Shown here in pieces: positions 25,606 to 34,599 of a DNA stretch of 64,000 nt. The notes beneath the pieces were generated by a model that had not been told where the DNA came from, did not search any database, and saw only the letters and a program-made list of their open reading frames with translations. Numbering within the stretch: the stretch's first letter is position 1; every line of letters begins with the position of its first letter. The DNA lies in the NCBI GenBank assembly GCA_019114225.1, contig DXFW01000012.1, positions 186,001 through 250,000 on the forward strand, read 5' to 3'. The position numbers and the translations under genes were made by a program. Source of the stretch: Candidatus Allofournierella pullicola. GTDB taxonomy: Bacteria > Bacillota > Clostridia > Oscillospirales > Ruminococcaceae.

Positions 25606-27454
25606 AGCAGGCACCTCCCACAAATTTATTCGCTCCACAGGCGCTGCACTTGCGGTTGCAGGGCGGAGTGGTCTGCGCAGCCATGGCCTTCTGATACTCA
25701 CGCACCAGGAAGTCGTGGCTCACGCCGTAGTCCATGTGGCTCCAGGGGGTGACTTCGTCCAGCCCGATGAAGCGGTTGGCATAAAACGCAGTGTCCAGCC
25801 CGCACTCGGCAAAGGCCTCCATCCAGCGGTCGTAGTGGAAGCACTCGTCCCAGCCGTCGAAGAAGCAGCCCTTGCGGTAGGCGGTCTCCAGCACCCGGCC
25901 CAGCCGCCGGTCACCCTTGGCAAACACCGCCTCCAAAAAGCTGATGGAACTGTCGTGATAGTTCACATGGATCTTTTTGCTGTGCACACTGTGCAGCAGG
26001 TGCTGCTGCTTTTCCCTCAGCTGCTCCTCCGTGTCCTGAGGAACAAACTGGAACGGGGTGTGCGGCTTGGGCGCAAAGCAGGCCACACTGATGGTCACCT
26101 GCACGCTTTTGCCCTTGGGCTTGTCCGGGTTGGCGTAATAGAGGTCCACCACCTTCTGAGCGGTGTCGGCAATGCCTTCGATATCCTCCATGGTCTCAGT
26201 GGGCAGCCCCATCATAAAGTAAAGCTTCACCGAGGTGTAGCCCGCTTTGAAGGCAAGAGAGCAGGTGCGCTCGATCTCCGGCCAGGTGACGTTCTTGTTG
26301 ATGACGTCCCGCAGGCGCTGGGTGCCCGCTTCCGGCGCGAAGGTCAGGCCGGTCTTGCGCACCCGGTTAGTCTTTTCCACCAGACTCTCGCTGAAGTTGT
26401 CGATACGCAGGGAGGGCAGCGAAAGGCTCACATGCTCATCCTTGGTCCAGGTGAGCAGATCGTCCAGCAGCGGCTCCAGCTGACTGTGGTCAGAAGTGGA
26501 AAGGCTGGTGAGGCTGATTTCCTCATAGCCGGTGTTGCCGCACAGCTGACGGGCTGCCTCATTGAGCTTGTCCGCGCTGCGCTGACGCATGGGCCGGTAC
26601 AAAAAGCCCGCCTGGCAGAAACGGCAGCCACGCACACAGCCGCGCAGCACCTCGATCTGGGCACGGTCGTGCACCGCGCCCACCATGGGCACCACAAAGT
26701 GAGTGGGCGGAGTCTGGCTGTCCATATCCCGGATGACCGCCTTGGTGATGACGGCGGGGGCCGCGGGGTCGTTGGGGGTGATAGCTTTCACCCGGCCATC
26801 TTCGTGGTAGCTCACATCATAGAAAGAAGGCACATAGCAGCCGGGCACGGCGGCAATGCGGCGCAGGACCTCCTTCTTTGGCAGCCCTTCCCGCTTGGCC
26901 TCTTCCACGATCCGGCAGACGTGGGGCAGCTGTTCCTCCCCTTCGCCCAACATCATCATGTCAATGAAGTCTGCCAAAGGCTCTGCGTTGCACACACAGG
27001 GACCGCCGGCCACGATCAGCGGCCATTCCTCGCCCCGGTCCTCTGCGCGCAGAGGGATCCCCGCCATATCCAGCATGGCGAGGATGTTGCTGTAAGACAG
27101 CTCATACTGCAAAGTAAAGCCAACGATATCAAAGGCCGTGAGCGGGTCCTTGCTCTCCAGCGCATAAAGGGGCAGGCCCACCCGCTCCATCTCCGCCTTC
27201 ATGTCCACCCAGGGCATGAAGGCACGCTCGCACCACCAGTTGGGCTGCTGGTTCAAGAGCTCATACAGGATCTTCATGCCCAGAAAGGACATGCCCACCT
27301 CATAGGTATCGGGGAAGCAGAAGGCAAAGCGCAGGTCCACCGCCGCCTTGTCCTTGATAACGCAGCCCGGCTCGCCGCCGGTGTAGCGGCCCGGCTTCTG
27401 CACATGGGCCAGCGCCTCTTTCAATTTCGGGTCAAACAAAACCGGTTCCTCCAT
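25577..27454 (-). CDS. TIGR03960 family B12-binding-domain radical SAM protein
   Basis: Radical SAM enzyme of unknown substrate, paired with the TIGR03936 protein. 625 residues: an N-terminal B12-binding-like region (about 50-190, with IVAGGPCVCNAEP), the cluster motif CVRGCRFCQAG near residue 275, and a C-terminal cysteine pattern CNRKCSACG. The frame extends to a TTG at 27526, but GAGG sits 8 nt before the ATG at 27454. Its promoter lies in the tail of the preceding gene. Confidence 0.92.
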   Translation of the reverse strand: MEEPVLFDPKLKEALAHVQKPGRYTGGEPGCVIKDKAAVDLRFAFCFPDTYEVGMSFLGMKILYELLNQQPNWWCERAFMPWVDMKAEMERVGLPLYALESKDPLTAFDIVGFTLQYELSYSNILAMLDMAGIPLRAEDRGEEWPLIVAGGPCVCNAEPLADFIDMMMLGEGEEQLPHVCRIVEEAKREGLPKKEVLRRIAAVPGCYVPSFYDVSYHEDGRVKAITPNDPAAPAVITKAVIRDMDSQTPPTHFVVPMVGAVHDRAQIEVLRGCVRGCRFCQAGFLYRPMRQRSADKLNEAARQLCGNTGYEEISLTSLSTSDHSQLEPLLDDLLTWTKDEHVSLSLPSLRIDNFSESLVEKTNRVRKTGLTFAPEAGTQRLRDVINKNVTWPEIERTCSLAFKAGYTSVKLYFMMGLPTETMEDIEGIADTAQKVVDLYYANPDKPKGKSVQVTISVACFAPKPHTPFQFVPQDTEEQLREKQQHLLHSVHSKKIHVNYHDSSISFLEAVFAKGDRRLGRVLETAYRKGCFFDGWDECFHYDRWMEAFAECGLDTAFYANRFIGLDEVTPWSHMDYGVSHDFLVREYQKAMAAQTTPPCNRKCSACGANKFVGGACFDYSADLVH

Positions 27455-27497
27455 CGCATGCGCCTCAAAATACGGCGCACAGGTTTGATTCCTGTTT

Positions 27498-27526
27498 ATT
27501 GTACCCGATTCGCCCTGCAAATGCAA
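27498..27526 (-). promoter_or_regulatory. Promoter of the radical SAM gene pair
   Basis: Minus strand TTGCAT (27526-27521), 17-bp spacer, TACAAT (27503-27498). The -35 box begins one base after the stop codon of the M50 protease gene. Confidence 0.75.
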
Positions 27527-27946
27527 TCACGGCAAGAGACATTGCAGCATTCTGCGCCCGTCCAGATCCCCCAAAGGCAGCAGATTGAACAGCCCGGTGG
27601 CAAGATTTGCCGCCGCGAAGAAGTAACCCCAATAGCTGGCGGACAGCTGCATTGCGCACAGTACGGCAGCGCACAGAACAAAATTGGTCAGCGGCCCGGC
27701 CAGCGCCAGCAGGAACGTCTGCCTGCGGGAAAGCAGTGCCGCAGAGGTGTCCAGCCCGATCCCCCGCACCGAAAACGAGAGCACAGGCAGACTTTTTGTC
27801 ATGGCAGCCCACGCCGCCACATGGCCGCACTCATGCAGCAGTGCCGCCAAAAGCCCCACCCGCAGAAGGCCGCTGTGGTCCCGGTAGAGGACGAACCACA
27901 ACCCCGCCAAAAACAGCACCGGCCGGCGAAAGCGCAGATGTTTCAC
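27527..27946 (-). CDS. Small M50-family (site-2) membrane protease, SpoIVFB-like
   Basis: Intramembrane metalloprotease fold. 139 residues with three or four hydrophobic segments, the zinc motif HECGH near residue 39 and the third-ligand motif NLLPLGDLDG near the C-terminus. SpoIVFB, which processes pro-sigma-K, is about twice as long; here the protein stops nine residues after the DG and lacks the usual last helix and CBS domain. It begins with GTG overlapping the stop of the M23 gene (GTGA), the spoIVFA-spoIVFB arrangement. Confidence 0.75.
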   Translation of the reverse strand: MKHLRFRRPVLFLAGLWFVLYRDHSGLLRVGLLAALLHECGHVAAWAAMTKSLPVLSFSVRGIGLDTSAALLSRRQTFLLALAGPLTNFVLCAAVLCAMQLSASYWGYFFAAANLATGLFNLLPLGDLDGRRMLQCLLP

Positions 27947-28794
27947 GAAAGCCCCAGCGCTTTGTCCGGGTCATAGCGCACTCCGTTGCAGAGCAATTCG
28001 AAATGCAGATGGGGGCCCGTGACCATGCCGGTCTGGCCCACCGTGCCCAGAATGGTGCTCTCGTCCACCGTTTCACCCTGGCGCACGAACACATACTGCA
28101 TGTGGCAGTAACGGGTGGTCACGCCGTCGCTGTGGAGGATGACCACGTTGTTGCCATAGGAAGCGCTGTATTCGCTCTTCTGCACCACGCCGCCGGCGGC
28201 CGGGCGGATGAGCGTGCCCTCCACTGCGGCCAGGTCCACGCCGGTGTGAAAATCGCTTTTCCCGGTGACGGGGTGCTTTCTCCATCCATAGTCCGACGTA
28301 ACACAGAATTCCTCCAGCGGCAGCTTCAGGGCAAAGGGCGGCCGGTACGACCTGGTGGAATTGCCTTCCGGAACAAAAGGCCAGAACGCCGCCAGCTGTC
28401 CGCCCGCTCCGGTGAGTTCGGGGACCGGGCTGCTTTCTGCCTGCGATGATCCCGGGGTCTGCTCCAGCTGTGCCATGACCTCCAGCACGCCGCTCTGCAA
28501 GTGGCCGACCACCTCCGACGTGAACTTGATCAGCTGTTCCTGCCCGTTCAGTTCCACTCCGCTCTCCATGGCAGCCCGGAAGGCCTCACCGCATTGACGG
28601 TAGGCCTCGGGCGCAGCACGGCTCATCACCAGCACCGCGGCCGCGGCCAGCAGGCAAAGGAATATCTGCACACGCAAAATGTAGTTCGGCCGCTGTTTCT
28701 CCCTGGGCGTCAGCGGGGGCGTGAGCGCGGCTTTCATTTCCCCTGCCTGGGGCAGGATGGGCGGATATTGTATCTCCTGGGATTTTTCCCACAT
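27943..28794 (-). CDS. M23/LytM-type membrane-anchored peptidase, SpoIVFA-like
   Basis: 283 residues: a cytosolic Pro-rich N-terminus, one transmembrane helix (about 43-60), a linker, and a C-terminal LytM domain with the zinc motifs HTGVD and HLHFE both intact, plus TSDYGWRKHP. Cotranscribed and overlapping with the M50 gene, it resembles SpoIVFA, the partner that restrains SpoIVFB. Unlike a pure scaffold it keeps the catalytic ligands, so a cell-wall endopeptidase role is also possible. AAAGAGG precedes the ATG. Confidence 0.75.
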   Translation of the reverse strand: MWEKSQEIQYPPILPQAGEMKAALTPPLTPREKQRPNYILRVQIFLCLLAAAAVLVMSRAAPEAYRQCGEAFRAAMESGVELNGQEQLIKFTSEVVGHLQSGVLEVMAQLEQTPGSSQAESSPVPELTGAGGQLAAFWPFVPEGNSTRSYRPPFALKLPLEEFCVTSDYGWRKHPVTGKSDFHTGVDLAAVEGTLIRPAAGGVVQKSEYSASYGNNVVILHSDGVTTRYCHMQYVFVRQGETVDESTILGTVGQTGMVTGPHLHFELLCNGVRYDPDKALGLS

Positions 28795-28830
28795 GCGTTT
28801 GTTCCTCTTTTCCCTGTGCGTTCTTGTCTA

Positions 28831-28859
28831 TTCTTATGCAGCAGGCAAAGAAAAAATGG
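28831..28859 (-). promoter_or_regulatory. Weak sigma-E-like promoter candidate before the M23-M50 pair
   Basis: Minus strand CCATTTT (28859-28853), 14-bp spacer, CATAAGAA (28838-28831): 5/7 and 5/8 matches to the Bacillus sigma-E consensus. In Bacillus the spoIVF operon is sigma-E dependent. No sigma-A promoter is obvious here. Confidence 0.25.
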
Positions 28860-28884
28860 CATGTCCCCCAAAACACAGGCACAC

Positions 28885-28915
28885 AAAAAGCGGGGCCGCA
28901 TGCATGCGGCCCCGC
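28885..28915 (-). terminator. Intrinsic terminator after the amidase gene
   Basis: Positions 28890-28915 are a perfect 26-bp palindrome (GCGGGGCCGCATG and its complement), followed on the minus strand by TTTTT (28889-28885), 17 nt past the stop. Confidence 0.9.
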
Positions 28916-28932
28916 CGGTCTTCCGCGCCGCT

Positions 28933-31746
28933 TCACAGCATGGAAGTCAATGTGTTTTGGATCGCGTCGGCAATGGAGGTGGCAATGGCGTTTTTGTAGC
29001 TGTCGCTCTGGAGTTTGCTCAGCTCATCCGGATTCGTCAGGAAGCCGCATTCCACCAGCACGGCCGGGAATTCCATATGGGTGGTGACACGGTAAGCACC
29101 GTATTTGTCGCCCCGGTTGGTGGTGCCCAGCGCACCGGCCACCGCGCCGGACAGGTTCGCTGCCAGCTGACGGGAGTAAGGATTGAAGTAGTACACTTCC
29201 GTTCCCTTGGCGCTGGATACGCCCGCGTTGTGGTGAATGCTCACAAACAGGTGGGGGCTGAAACTCTGGGACTGGCTCACCCGGCTGTCCAGAGAGACAT
29301 AACCGGAAGTGTCGGTCACCTGCACCGTAGCGCCGCGGCTGCGCAGAATATCTGCCACGCGGGCGGCGATGTCGGCATTGAGGGTCTTTTCGGTGTACAT
29401 CCCGCTGATGGAGGTGCCGCCGTCATAGCCGCCGTGGCCGGGGTCGAGATAGATCTTCGCACCGGAAAGCCCGGAGGGGATCTGGTTGAAGCGGAACACC
29501 AGGTTGTCGCCGTCGTAATAGGCCCGGTATCCCAGGAAGGCCCCCGCTTTGCGCAGGCTGAAACGGATCACCGTGTCGTTGCCCTGCTGAGAGAGGCTCA
29601 CGCCGCTGAGCAGGTTGTTGGAGGCAAGGCCCGGCGCGCCGGTATCGGCACGGGTGTCCTTGAGGGTGACGGTCATGCCCGTGGCCCCGGCAAAGCTGCT
29701 CACCCCGCCGGAGGAGGAATACCCCACCCCATCAAAGGAGACCGTGTAGGCGGTCTTGCGGCCGGAGCGGGCAAAGCTGACATAGACATATTGCCCGTCT
29801 GCCCAGCTGGTGGCGCCGCTCAGCGAGGACATCTGCCATTCGGCTTCGCCCAGGCTGCTCACAGAGGAAGCGCTCACCCGCACGCCGCTGCCCAGGATGT
29901 AATACTCACCGCTGCCGTATGTATCATCGTAATACGTAAGCTTGTCACTGACGATGTAATCCACCGTGCCCTTGGGCAGCGGGAAACAGCTTCCGTTGGG
30001 GTCATTGTTCAGAACGCCTGCAGGGTAGGTGCGCGCCTGGCTGGCGGTGACCTCCACCAGATGTCCCTTCTGACCTTCCACGTTGGGGGCCTGCTGGGGA
30101 AGCGCCGCCACATACACCCGCGCACCGGAAGCCGATTGGGTAATGCCGGACCAGCTGCCGCTGACGGTGATGTTGCCCACGTCCTGCTGGCTTTCGGTAG
30201 CGGCCGGAACAGTGATGGTGCCCTTGAACGGCACATAGCTGGAGGTGTTGCCATCCGCCGAGTCTCCGGTGAGTTCCTGCTCGGTGAGGTTCACGCTGAC
30301 GCCGCCGAGGCTGGCGGTGACCGTGGAACCGGAGTAAGCCATGACTGTGATACCCACCTGCGTGGACCCCTCCACCGTCATACTTCCGGAGGGAGAAACT
30401 TCCTGGATGATGACCACTTCGCGGGTAATTTTGTAAACGACGGATTTTTCCTTGTGCTCAAAAGTGAAGGTGTTCAGCCCCGGCTCCAAGTCCATCTCCA
30501 CGCTGAACACGCCTTCGCTGTTACGCTCCAGCTCCTTGCCGTTGAGGGTCAGCGGGAAGTTGGGGTCGGAAGCACCGTAGAAGTTCACCTGCGGTTCACG
30601 GGTAGTGTAGGTTCGCTTCTCCGGCGTGCTGACGGTCAGATCGGTGAGGATGTCCTGCTCCTCGATCTGGTCCGCATAGTAGCGCAGCAGCACGTCGGTG
30701 GAACCGCCCACATTCCCTTCCAGGGCGGAAAGGGACCCGTAGGCCGCGCCAACACATCCGTCCACCGCGCGGGTCTCGATGATCTGACGCATGACCTGGT
30801 CCGGCGCTTTCCAGCCGGGCTCGTCGCCACCCAGCCGCTCGTTGCAGATCCAGGCCGAAACGCCGGCTCCGTGCTGAGAGGCGGTCTGTGCCCACCAGTT
30901 GAGCACCGTTTTGAAATTCTGCGTCTCGTCCGTGAGAGACCCGGTGCAGCGCACCATCACCTGGTCAATGTCGGCCCAGGCAAAAATGGCGTTCATATCC
31001 ACAAAGCCATCCACAGCCATTTCAAAATCGGCCTGTGTGGCGCTTCCGGCCGGGTCGGTGGACTGATTCGCCCACACCGGGTCGGTAATGAGGCCGAACA
31101 GGGTGTCCGCCTTTGCGCCGTGGACCGCCGCGCTGGCATTGACCACCAGAGAACTGACGCATTCCCGCACCCAGTTATCGTAGCCCATGGACGCACCCTC
31201 GCTGCGATAAAGGCTCATGCTTTCGGCGGTTTTCTGATTATAGTAACCGGCCAGATAAACACCGTCAGGCTGGCACTTGCCTGTCATTTCTCCCAGCACT
31301 GCGGCAGTGCTCTGCACAGCGGACGCACTCAGGTTGGTCCGTGCACCATACTGCCCCTGTTCATCCACACCGCAGGAAGCGTCAAAAACAACATAAAAGG
31401 CAAGCCCCTGCCCTCTCGTCGCCTCGGCGGCATAGCTCAGCAGGTCAAAGTCGCAGGCCATCGGCCACGTCTCGCTGGCAAAAAGCACTCCGCTGGCAGT
31501 GTTGGCGGGCACCAGCACCGCGTTCATGCCATATTCCGCAACCTTGGACAGCGCCGCGTCCAGCTGCGCTTTGCACTCGCCCTCTCCGGCTGCAGGGTCA
31601 AAGTCCTGGCCAGCTTGAAGGATCACCGCTTTCATTTCGCTCGCGGACGCCTTTGGCGTGGAATCCTCTTCGGCAAAAACCGTACCGCCCGCCAGCAACA
31701 GCGTGCAGATCAGTCCGGCGGCGATCCGCCGTAGTGTGCGCTGCAC
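28933..31746 (-). CDS. Large secreted N-acetylmuramoyl-L-alanine amidase with an N-terminal glycosidase-like domain
   Basis: 937 residues. Signal peptide at 1-25 (ends VFAEE). Residues about 37-370 resemble a TIM-barrel glycosidase-like domain (MKAVILQAGQDFDP, GMNAVLVPAN, GLAFYVVFD, GVYLAGYYN). Then come beta-rich repeats or SH3-like segments to about 760. A C-terminal Amidase_3 domain at 764-937 carries H771 (DPGHGG), E786, H838 (SIHHNA) and E899 (VECGFLTN). It cleaves the muramyl-peptide amide bond outside the cell. Start is GTG at 31746 behind GAGGAGG. The order of domains is unusual. Confidence 0.88.
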   Translation of the reverse strand: MQRTLRRIAAGLICTLLLAGGTVFAEEDSTPKASASEMKAVILQAGQDFDPAAGEGECKAQLDAALSKVAEYGMNAVLVPANTASGVLFASETWPMACDFDLLSYAAEATRGQGLAFYVVFDASCGVDEQGQYGARTNLSASAVQSTAAVLGEMTGKCQPDGVYLAGYYNQKTAESMSLYRSEGASMGYDNWVRECVSSLVVNASAAVHGAKADTLFGLITDPVWANQSTDPAGSATQADFEMAVDGFVDMNAIFAWADIDQVMVRCTGSLTDETQNFKTVLNWWAQTASQHGAGVSAWICNERLGGDEPGWKAPDQVMRQIIETRAVDGCVGAAYGSLSALEGNVGGSTDVLLRYYADQIEEQDILTDLTVSTPEKRTYTTREPQVNFYGASDPNFPLTLNGKELERNSEGVFSVEMDLEPGLNTFTFEHKEKSVVYKITREVVIIQEVSPSGSMTVEGSTQVGITVMAYSGSTVTASLGGVSVNLTEQELTGDSADGNTSSYVPFKGTITVPAATESQQDVGNITVSGSWSGITQSASGARVYVAALPQQAPNVEGQKGHLVEVTASQARTYPAGVLNNDPNGSCFPLPKGTVDYIVSDKLTYYDDTYGSGEYYILGSGVRVSASSVSSLGEAEWQMSSLSGATSWADGQYVYVSFARSGRKTAYTVSFDGVGYSSSGGVSSFAGATGMTVTLKDTRADTGAPGLASNNLLSGVSLSQQGNDTVIRFSLRKAGAFLGYRAYYDGDNLVFRFNQIPSGLSGAKIYLDPGHGGYDGGTSISGMYTEKTLNADIAARVADILRSRGATVQVTDTSGYVSLDSRVSQSQSFSPHLFVSIHHNAGVSSAKGTEVYYFNPYSRQLAANLSGAVAGALGTTNRGDKYGAYRVTTHMEFPAVLVECGFLTNPDELSKLQSDSYKNAIATSIADAIQNTLTSML

Positions 31747-31907
31747 ACGCCCACCTCCTCTCGCTTTGAGTCAGTATCTATTTCTTGTCATATCCCATAC
31801 TATACAGTTTTAAAGACAAAATCAAGCAAATGGCGACAGTTTTCCAGCTTTTACGCATGTTCAGTAGTTTGACTTTACAGATAATTTCTTTTGAGATTTT
31901 GCGCAAG

Positions 31908-31941
31908 AAAAAGCCGAACACCTGTAAAGGTGTTCGGCTTT
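31908..31941. terminator. Intrinsic terminator after ppk
   Basis: Perfect 14-bp arms AAAGCCGAACACCT and complement (31910-31923, 31928-31941) around GTAA, then TTTTT on the minus strand. The 162 bases from here to the amidase start are AT-rich and hold no gene; a promoter for the amidase must lie there, but I see no good match. Confidence 0.92.
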
Positions 31942-31958
31942 CATGTCATAACGCATTA

Positions 31959-34118
31959 TTAGCTGCGGTGGAACCAGTTGCGCAGGCGGCTCAAAAGGCC
32001 GGTGGAAGGAGAAGTCTCTTTTCCATTCTTCTTTTCCGGCCCAGCAGGGACTGTAGCAGTGAATCCATCCTTGAAATAGTTGTACAGTTCCATCTGGCTG
32101 TCCACCAGCGGCTGCCCCTCCGCAGGCTTGACCTTGGCATAGCTGCCATCAGGACGCATTTCCCGGGCGTTCACATTATCCGCCAGCTGCAGCTGCAGGA
32201 TATCCCAAAGCTGCTTTGCAATGGCAGGATCGTCCACCCGGATCCCCACTTCCACACGGCGCTCTGTGTTGCGGGTCAGGAAGTCGCCAGAGGCCATGTA
32301 AATGCGCAGGTTCTCCCCTTCGCCAAAAGCATAAATGCGGGAGTGTTCCAGATAACGGCCTACAATGCTGCGGATGTGCAAATGATCGGTCTGCCCAGGA
32401 AGGCCCGCCTGCACACAGCAGATACCGCGCACGATCATGTCGGTGGGGACCCCTGCCTGGGAAGCTTCCACCAGCTTTTCAATGATGTTCTTGTCGCTGA
32501 TGGAGTTGTTCTTCAGAATAATGCGGGCGGGCTGGCCCAGGCGCGCTTTTTCGATCTCGGCGTCCATCTCTTTCAGCAGCACGCTCTTGAAATGGAGCGG
32601 AGCCACAATGAGATGTTCGGTATCGTCGGTGAGCCGTTCCACCGCCAGATTGTTGAAGACCGCGGCCGCCTCCTCACCCACTTCCTGGTTTGTGGTCACA
32701 AAGGAAAGGTCGGTGTACTGCTCGCTGGTCTTTTCGTTGTAGTTGCCGGTGCCGATCTGGGTGGTGTAGAAGTAGTGGCCCTTGCTGCGGCGGGTAATGA
32801 GGGTCAGCTTGGAATGGACTTTATAATCATCCAGGCCATAGATAACCGTGCACCCTGCTTCTTCCAGCTTTTTGGACCAGTCGATGTTGTTCTGCTCGTC
32901 AAACCTGGCCCGCAGCTCCACGATGGTGACCACTTCCTTGCCGTTCTCCGCAGCGGCCACCAGTGCCTGCACGATCTGTGAATTGTTGGCCATGCGGTAA
33001 AGGGTCATTTTGATACTGACCACATCCGGGTCATAGGCGGCAGCCATGAGCATTTTGATGAAGGGGCGCATGCTTTGGTAGGGATAAGCAATGAGCACAT
33101 CCCGGTGCTTTGCCTCCTCGCTCAGCTTAAAGTTTGCCGGCGCCTGCATGGGCTTTGCCACCGGATAGAACAGGTCGGAGCGGCCATCCGCCTGCAGGCG
33201 GGCGGCCAGCTTGAAGTAGCAGGAAAGGTCCAGCGGGCTTTCCTGATAGAAGCACTGTTTTTCAGGCAACATCAGCTTTTCGCACAGGTATTTGGCCACT
33301 TCCTGGGGCGGCTCGTTCCAGAACTGAAGCCGCACGGCAGCCAGTTTGCGCCGTTTTTTCAGCAGCTCGCTCATTACCTGGCGGTAATCGATGTCCTGGT
33401 CGAACATGCCCTCCTTCACGTCGATGTCGGCGTTGCGCGTCACCCGGAAGAGGCATTTTTTCTGAAGCATGCCCTTGGGGAAAACAAGGTCTGCAAAGCG
33501 GAGGATGAGTTCCTCTGCAAGGCCGTAGAGCAGCTGATCGTCCTTTTTCAGGTAGAGCATACGGTCAAACTGGCTGCTGATGGGGATGAGGCCATAAGAG
33601 ACCGTATCTTCGCCTTTCGCTTTCAGCGTTGCGCAAAGATAGATCTCCTGATTGCGCAAAAACGGGAAGGGATGACGGTGATCGATGATCTGAGGCGAAA
33701 GCACCGGCAGCATTTCACTCAGAAAATACTTTTTCCAGAAGCGCTCGTCCTCTTTGGCAAGATTCTGGAAATCAATGCGCACATAGCCCTGCTCCGCCAA
33801 ATGCTGGCGCAGCTTCACCACGATCTTATCGCACTGCTGCTGCAGATCCGCCGTTTTGGGCATGATGGCCGCCAGCTGCTGCGCCGCCGTGAGTTTTGTT
33901 TTGTTGTCGGTGATCTCGTTTTTCAGCAGCGTGCGGTCATAGAGCGACCCCACCCGCACCATAAAAAACTCGTCCAGATTGCTGCCGTAGATGGCAGTGA
34001 ACTTCATCCGCTCCGCCAGCGGAACGCTCTTTTCCTTGCCCAGAGCAAGCACCCGCCGGTCAAAATCCAGCCAGCTCAGCTCACGGTTGATGAACACACT
34101 CTGACGTTGGGGCTCCAT
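31959..34118 (-). CDS. ppk: Polyphosphate kinase 1
   Basis: Reversible synthesis of inorganic polyphosphate from ATP. The 719-residue protein has the N-terminal domain (INRELSWLDFDRRVL), AIYGSNLDEFFMVRVGSL-type segments, the autophosphorylated histidine region DDYKVHSKLTLI near residue 430, and VAPLHFKS near 510, followed by TRNTERRVEVG. GGAGGGG lies 9 nt before the ATG. It follows the ComEA-like gene after 22 nt and is closed by a strong terminator. Confidence 0.97.
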   Translation of the reverse strand: MEPQRQSVFINRELSWLDFDRRVLALGKEKSVPLAERMKFTAIYGSNLDEFFMVRVGSLYDRTLLKNEITDNKTKLTAAQQLAAIMPKTADLQQQCDKIVVKLRQHLAEQGYVRIDFQNLAKEDERFWKKYFLSEMLPVLSPQIIDHRHPFPFLRNQEIYLCATLKAKGEDTVSYGLIPISSQFDRMLYLKKDDQLLYGLAEELILRFADLVFPKGMLQKKCLFRVTRNADIDVKEGMFDQDIDYRQVMSELLKKRRKLAAVRLQFWNEPPQEVAKYLCEKLMLPEKQCFYQESPLDLSCYFKLAARLQADGRSDLFYPVAKPMQAPANFKLSEEAKHRDVLIAYPYQSMRPFIKMLMAAAYDPDVVSIKMTLYRMANNSQIVQALVAAAENGKEVVTIVELRARFDEQNNIDWSKKLEEAGCTVIYGLDDYKVHSKLTLITRRSKGHYFYTTQIGTGNYNEKTSEQYTDLSFVTTNQEVGEEAAAVFNNLAVERLTDDTEHLIVAPLHFKSVLLKEMDAEIEKARLGQPARIILKNNSISDKNIIEKLVEASQAGVPTDMIVRGICCVQAGLPGQTDHLHIRSIVGRYLEHSRIYAFGEGENLRIYMASGDFLTRNTERRVEVGIRVDDPAIAKQLWDILQLQLADNVNAREMRPDGSYAKVKPAEGQPLVDSQMELYNYFKDGFTATVPAGPEKKNGKETSPSTGLLSRLRNWFHRS

Positions 34119-34140
34119 CGTCAGTTCCCCTCCTCAAAAA

Positions 34141-34476
34141 TCATTCTCCGATGTAAAAATAGTCCCGCCATGCCGCAACATCGCTCATGCTGACGCCGTC
34201 CACAAGCAGAAGCTGATCCACAATGATAAAGCCGCCAAAATCCTCCCGGTATTCCAGAATCGCCCGGGCGGTCCCCTCGCCAATTCCCGGCACACTTTGC
34301 AGCTCCGCCTCGGTGGCAGTGTTCAGATCCACCCGCCGCACTTCCTCTGCCGAGAAAGGCCCGGGCGAGACCGGCGCATAGTCCGGCTGCCAGAAAGGCG
34401 CATAGCAAAAGTAGCCGCCCAGGAGGATCGCCAGCGCGGCGGCACAACATGCGGCAGTCAGCAAGAGCTTTTTCAC
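34141..34476 (-). CDS. ComEA-like helix-hairpin-helix protein
   Basis: 111 residues: an N-terminal transmembrane anchor or signal (about 4-24), a short linker, and a HhH DNA-binding repeat VDLNTATEAELQSVPGIGEG followed by ARAILEYREDFGGF. This is the ComEA/competence-type domain, which binds DNA at the cell surface during uptake. The start is GTG at 34476, with GGGGGAA upstream. No comEC or comEB lies beside it; instead it shares a transcript with ppk. Confidence 0.85.
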   Translation of the reverse strand: MKKLLLTAACCAAALAILLGGYFCYAPFWQPDYAPVSPGPFSAEEVRRVDLNTATEAELQSVPGIGEGTARAILEYREDFGGFIIVDQLLLVDGVSMSDVAAWRDYFYIGE

Positions 34477-34510
34477 GCAGCATTTCCCCCATTTCGGAGT
34501 TTACAGGGTC

Positions 34511-34519
34511 ATTATAGCA
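34511..34519 (-). promoter_or_regulatory. Extended -10 promoter of the ComEA-like/ppk unit
   Basis: Minus strand TGCTATAAT (34519-34511), consensus -10 with TGn; the -35 position is only a T-run. Confidence 0.6.
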
Positions 34520-34552
34520 CATCTTTGTGCCGCAAAAAACTGAAATCTTTGT

Positions 34553-34594
34553 AAAAAAGGCCCTTTGACGCACCAAAACAGGCGTCAAAGAGCC
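34553..34594 (-). terminator. Intrinsic terminator after the division operon
   Basis: 13-bp stem (GGCTCTTTGACGC with GCGTCAAAGGGCC, one U-G pair), 10-nt loop, then TTTTTT. It closes the transcript that ends with the HAD hydrolase. Confidence 0.92.
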
Positions 34595-34599
34595 ATCGG

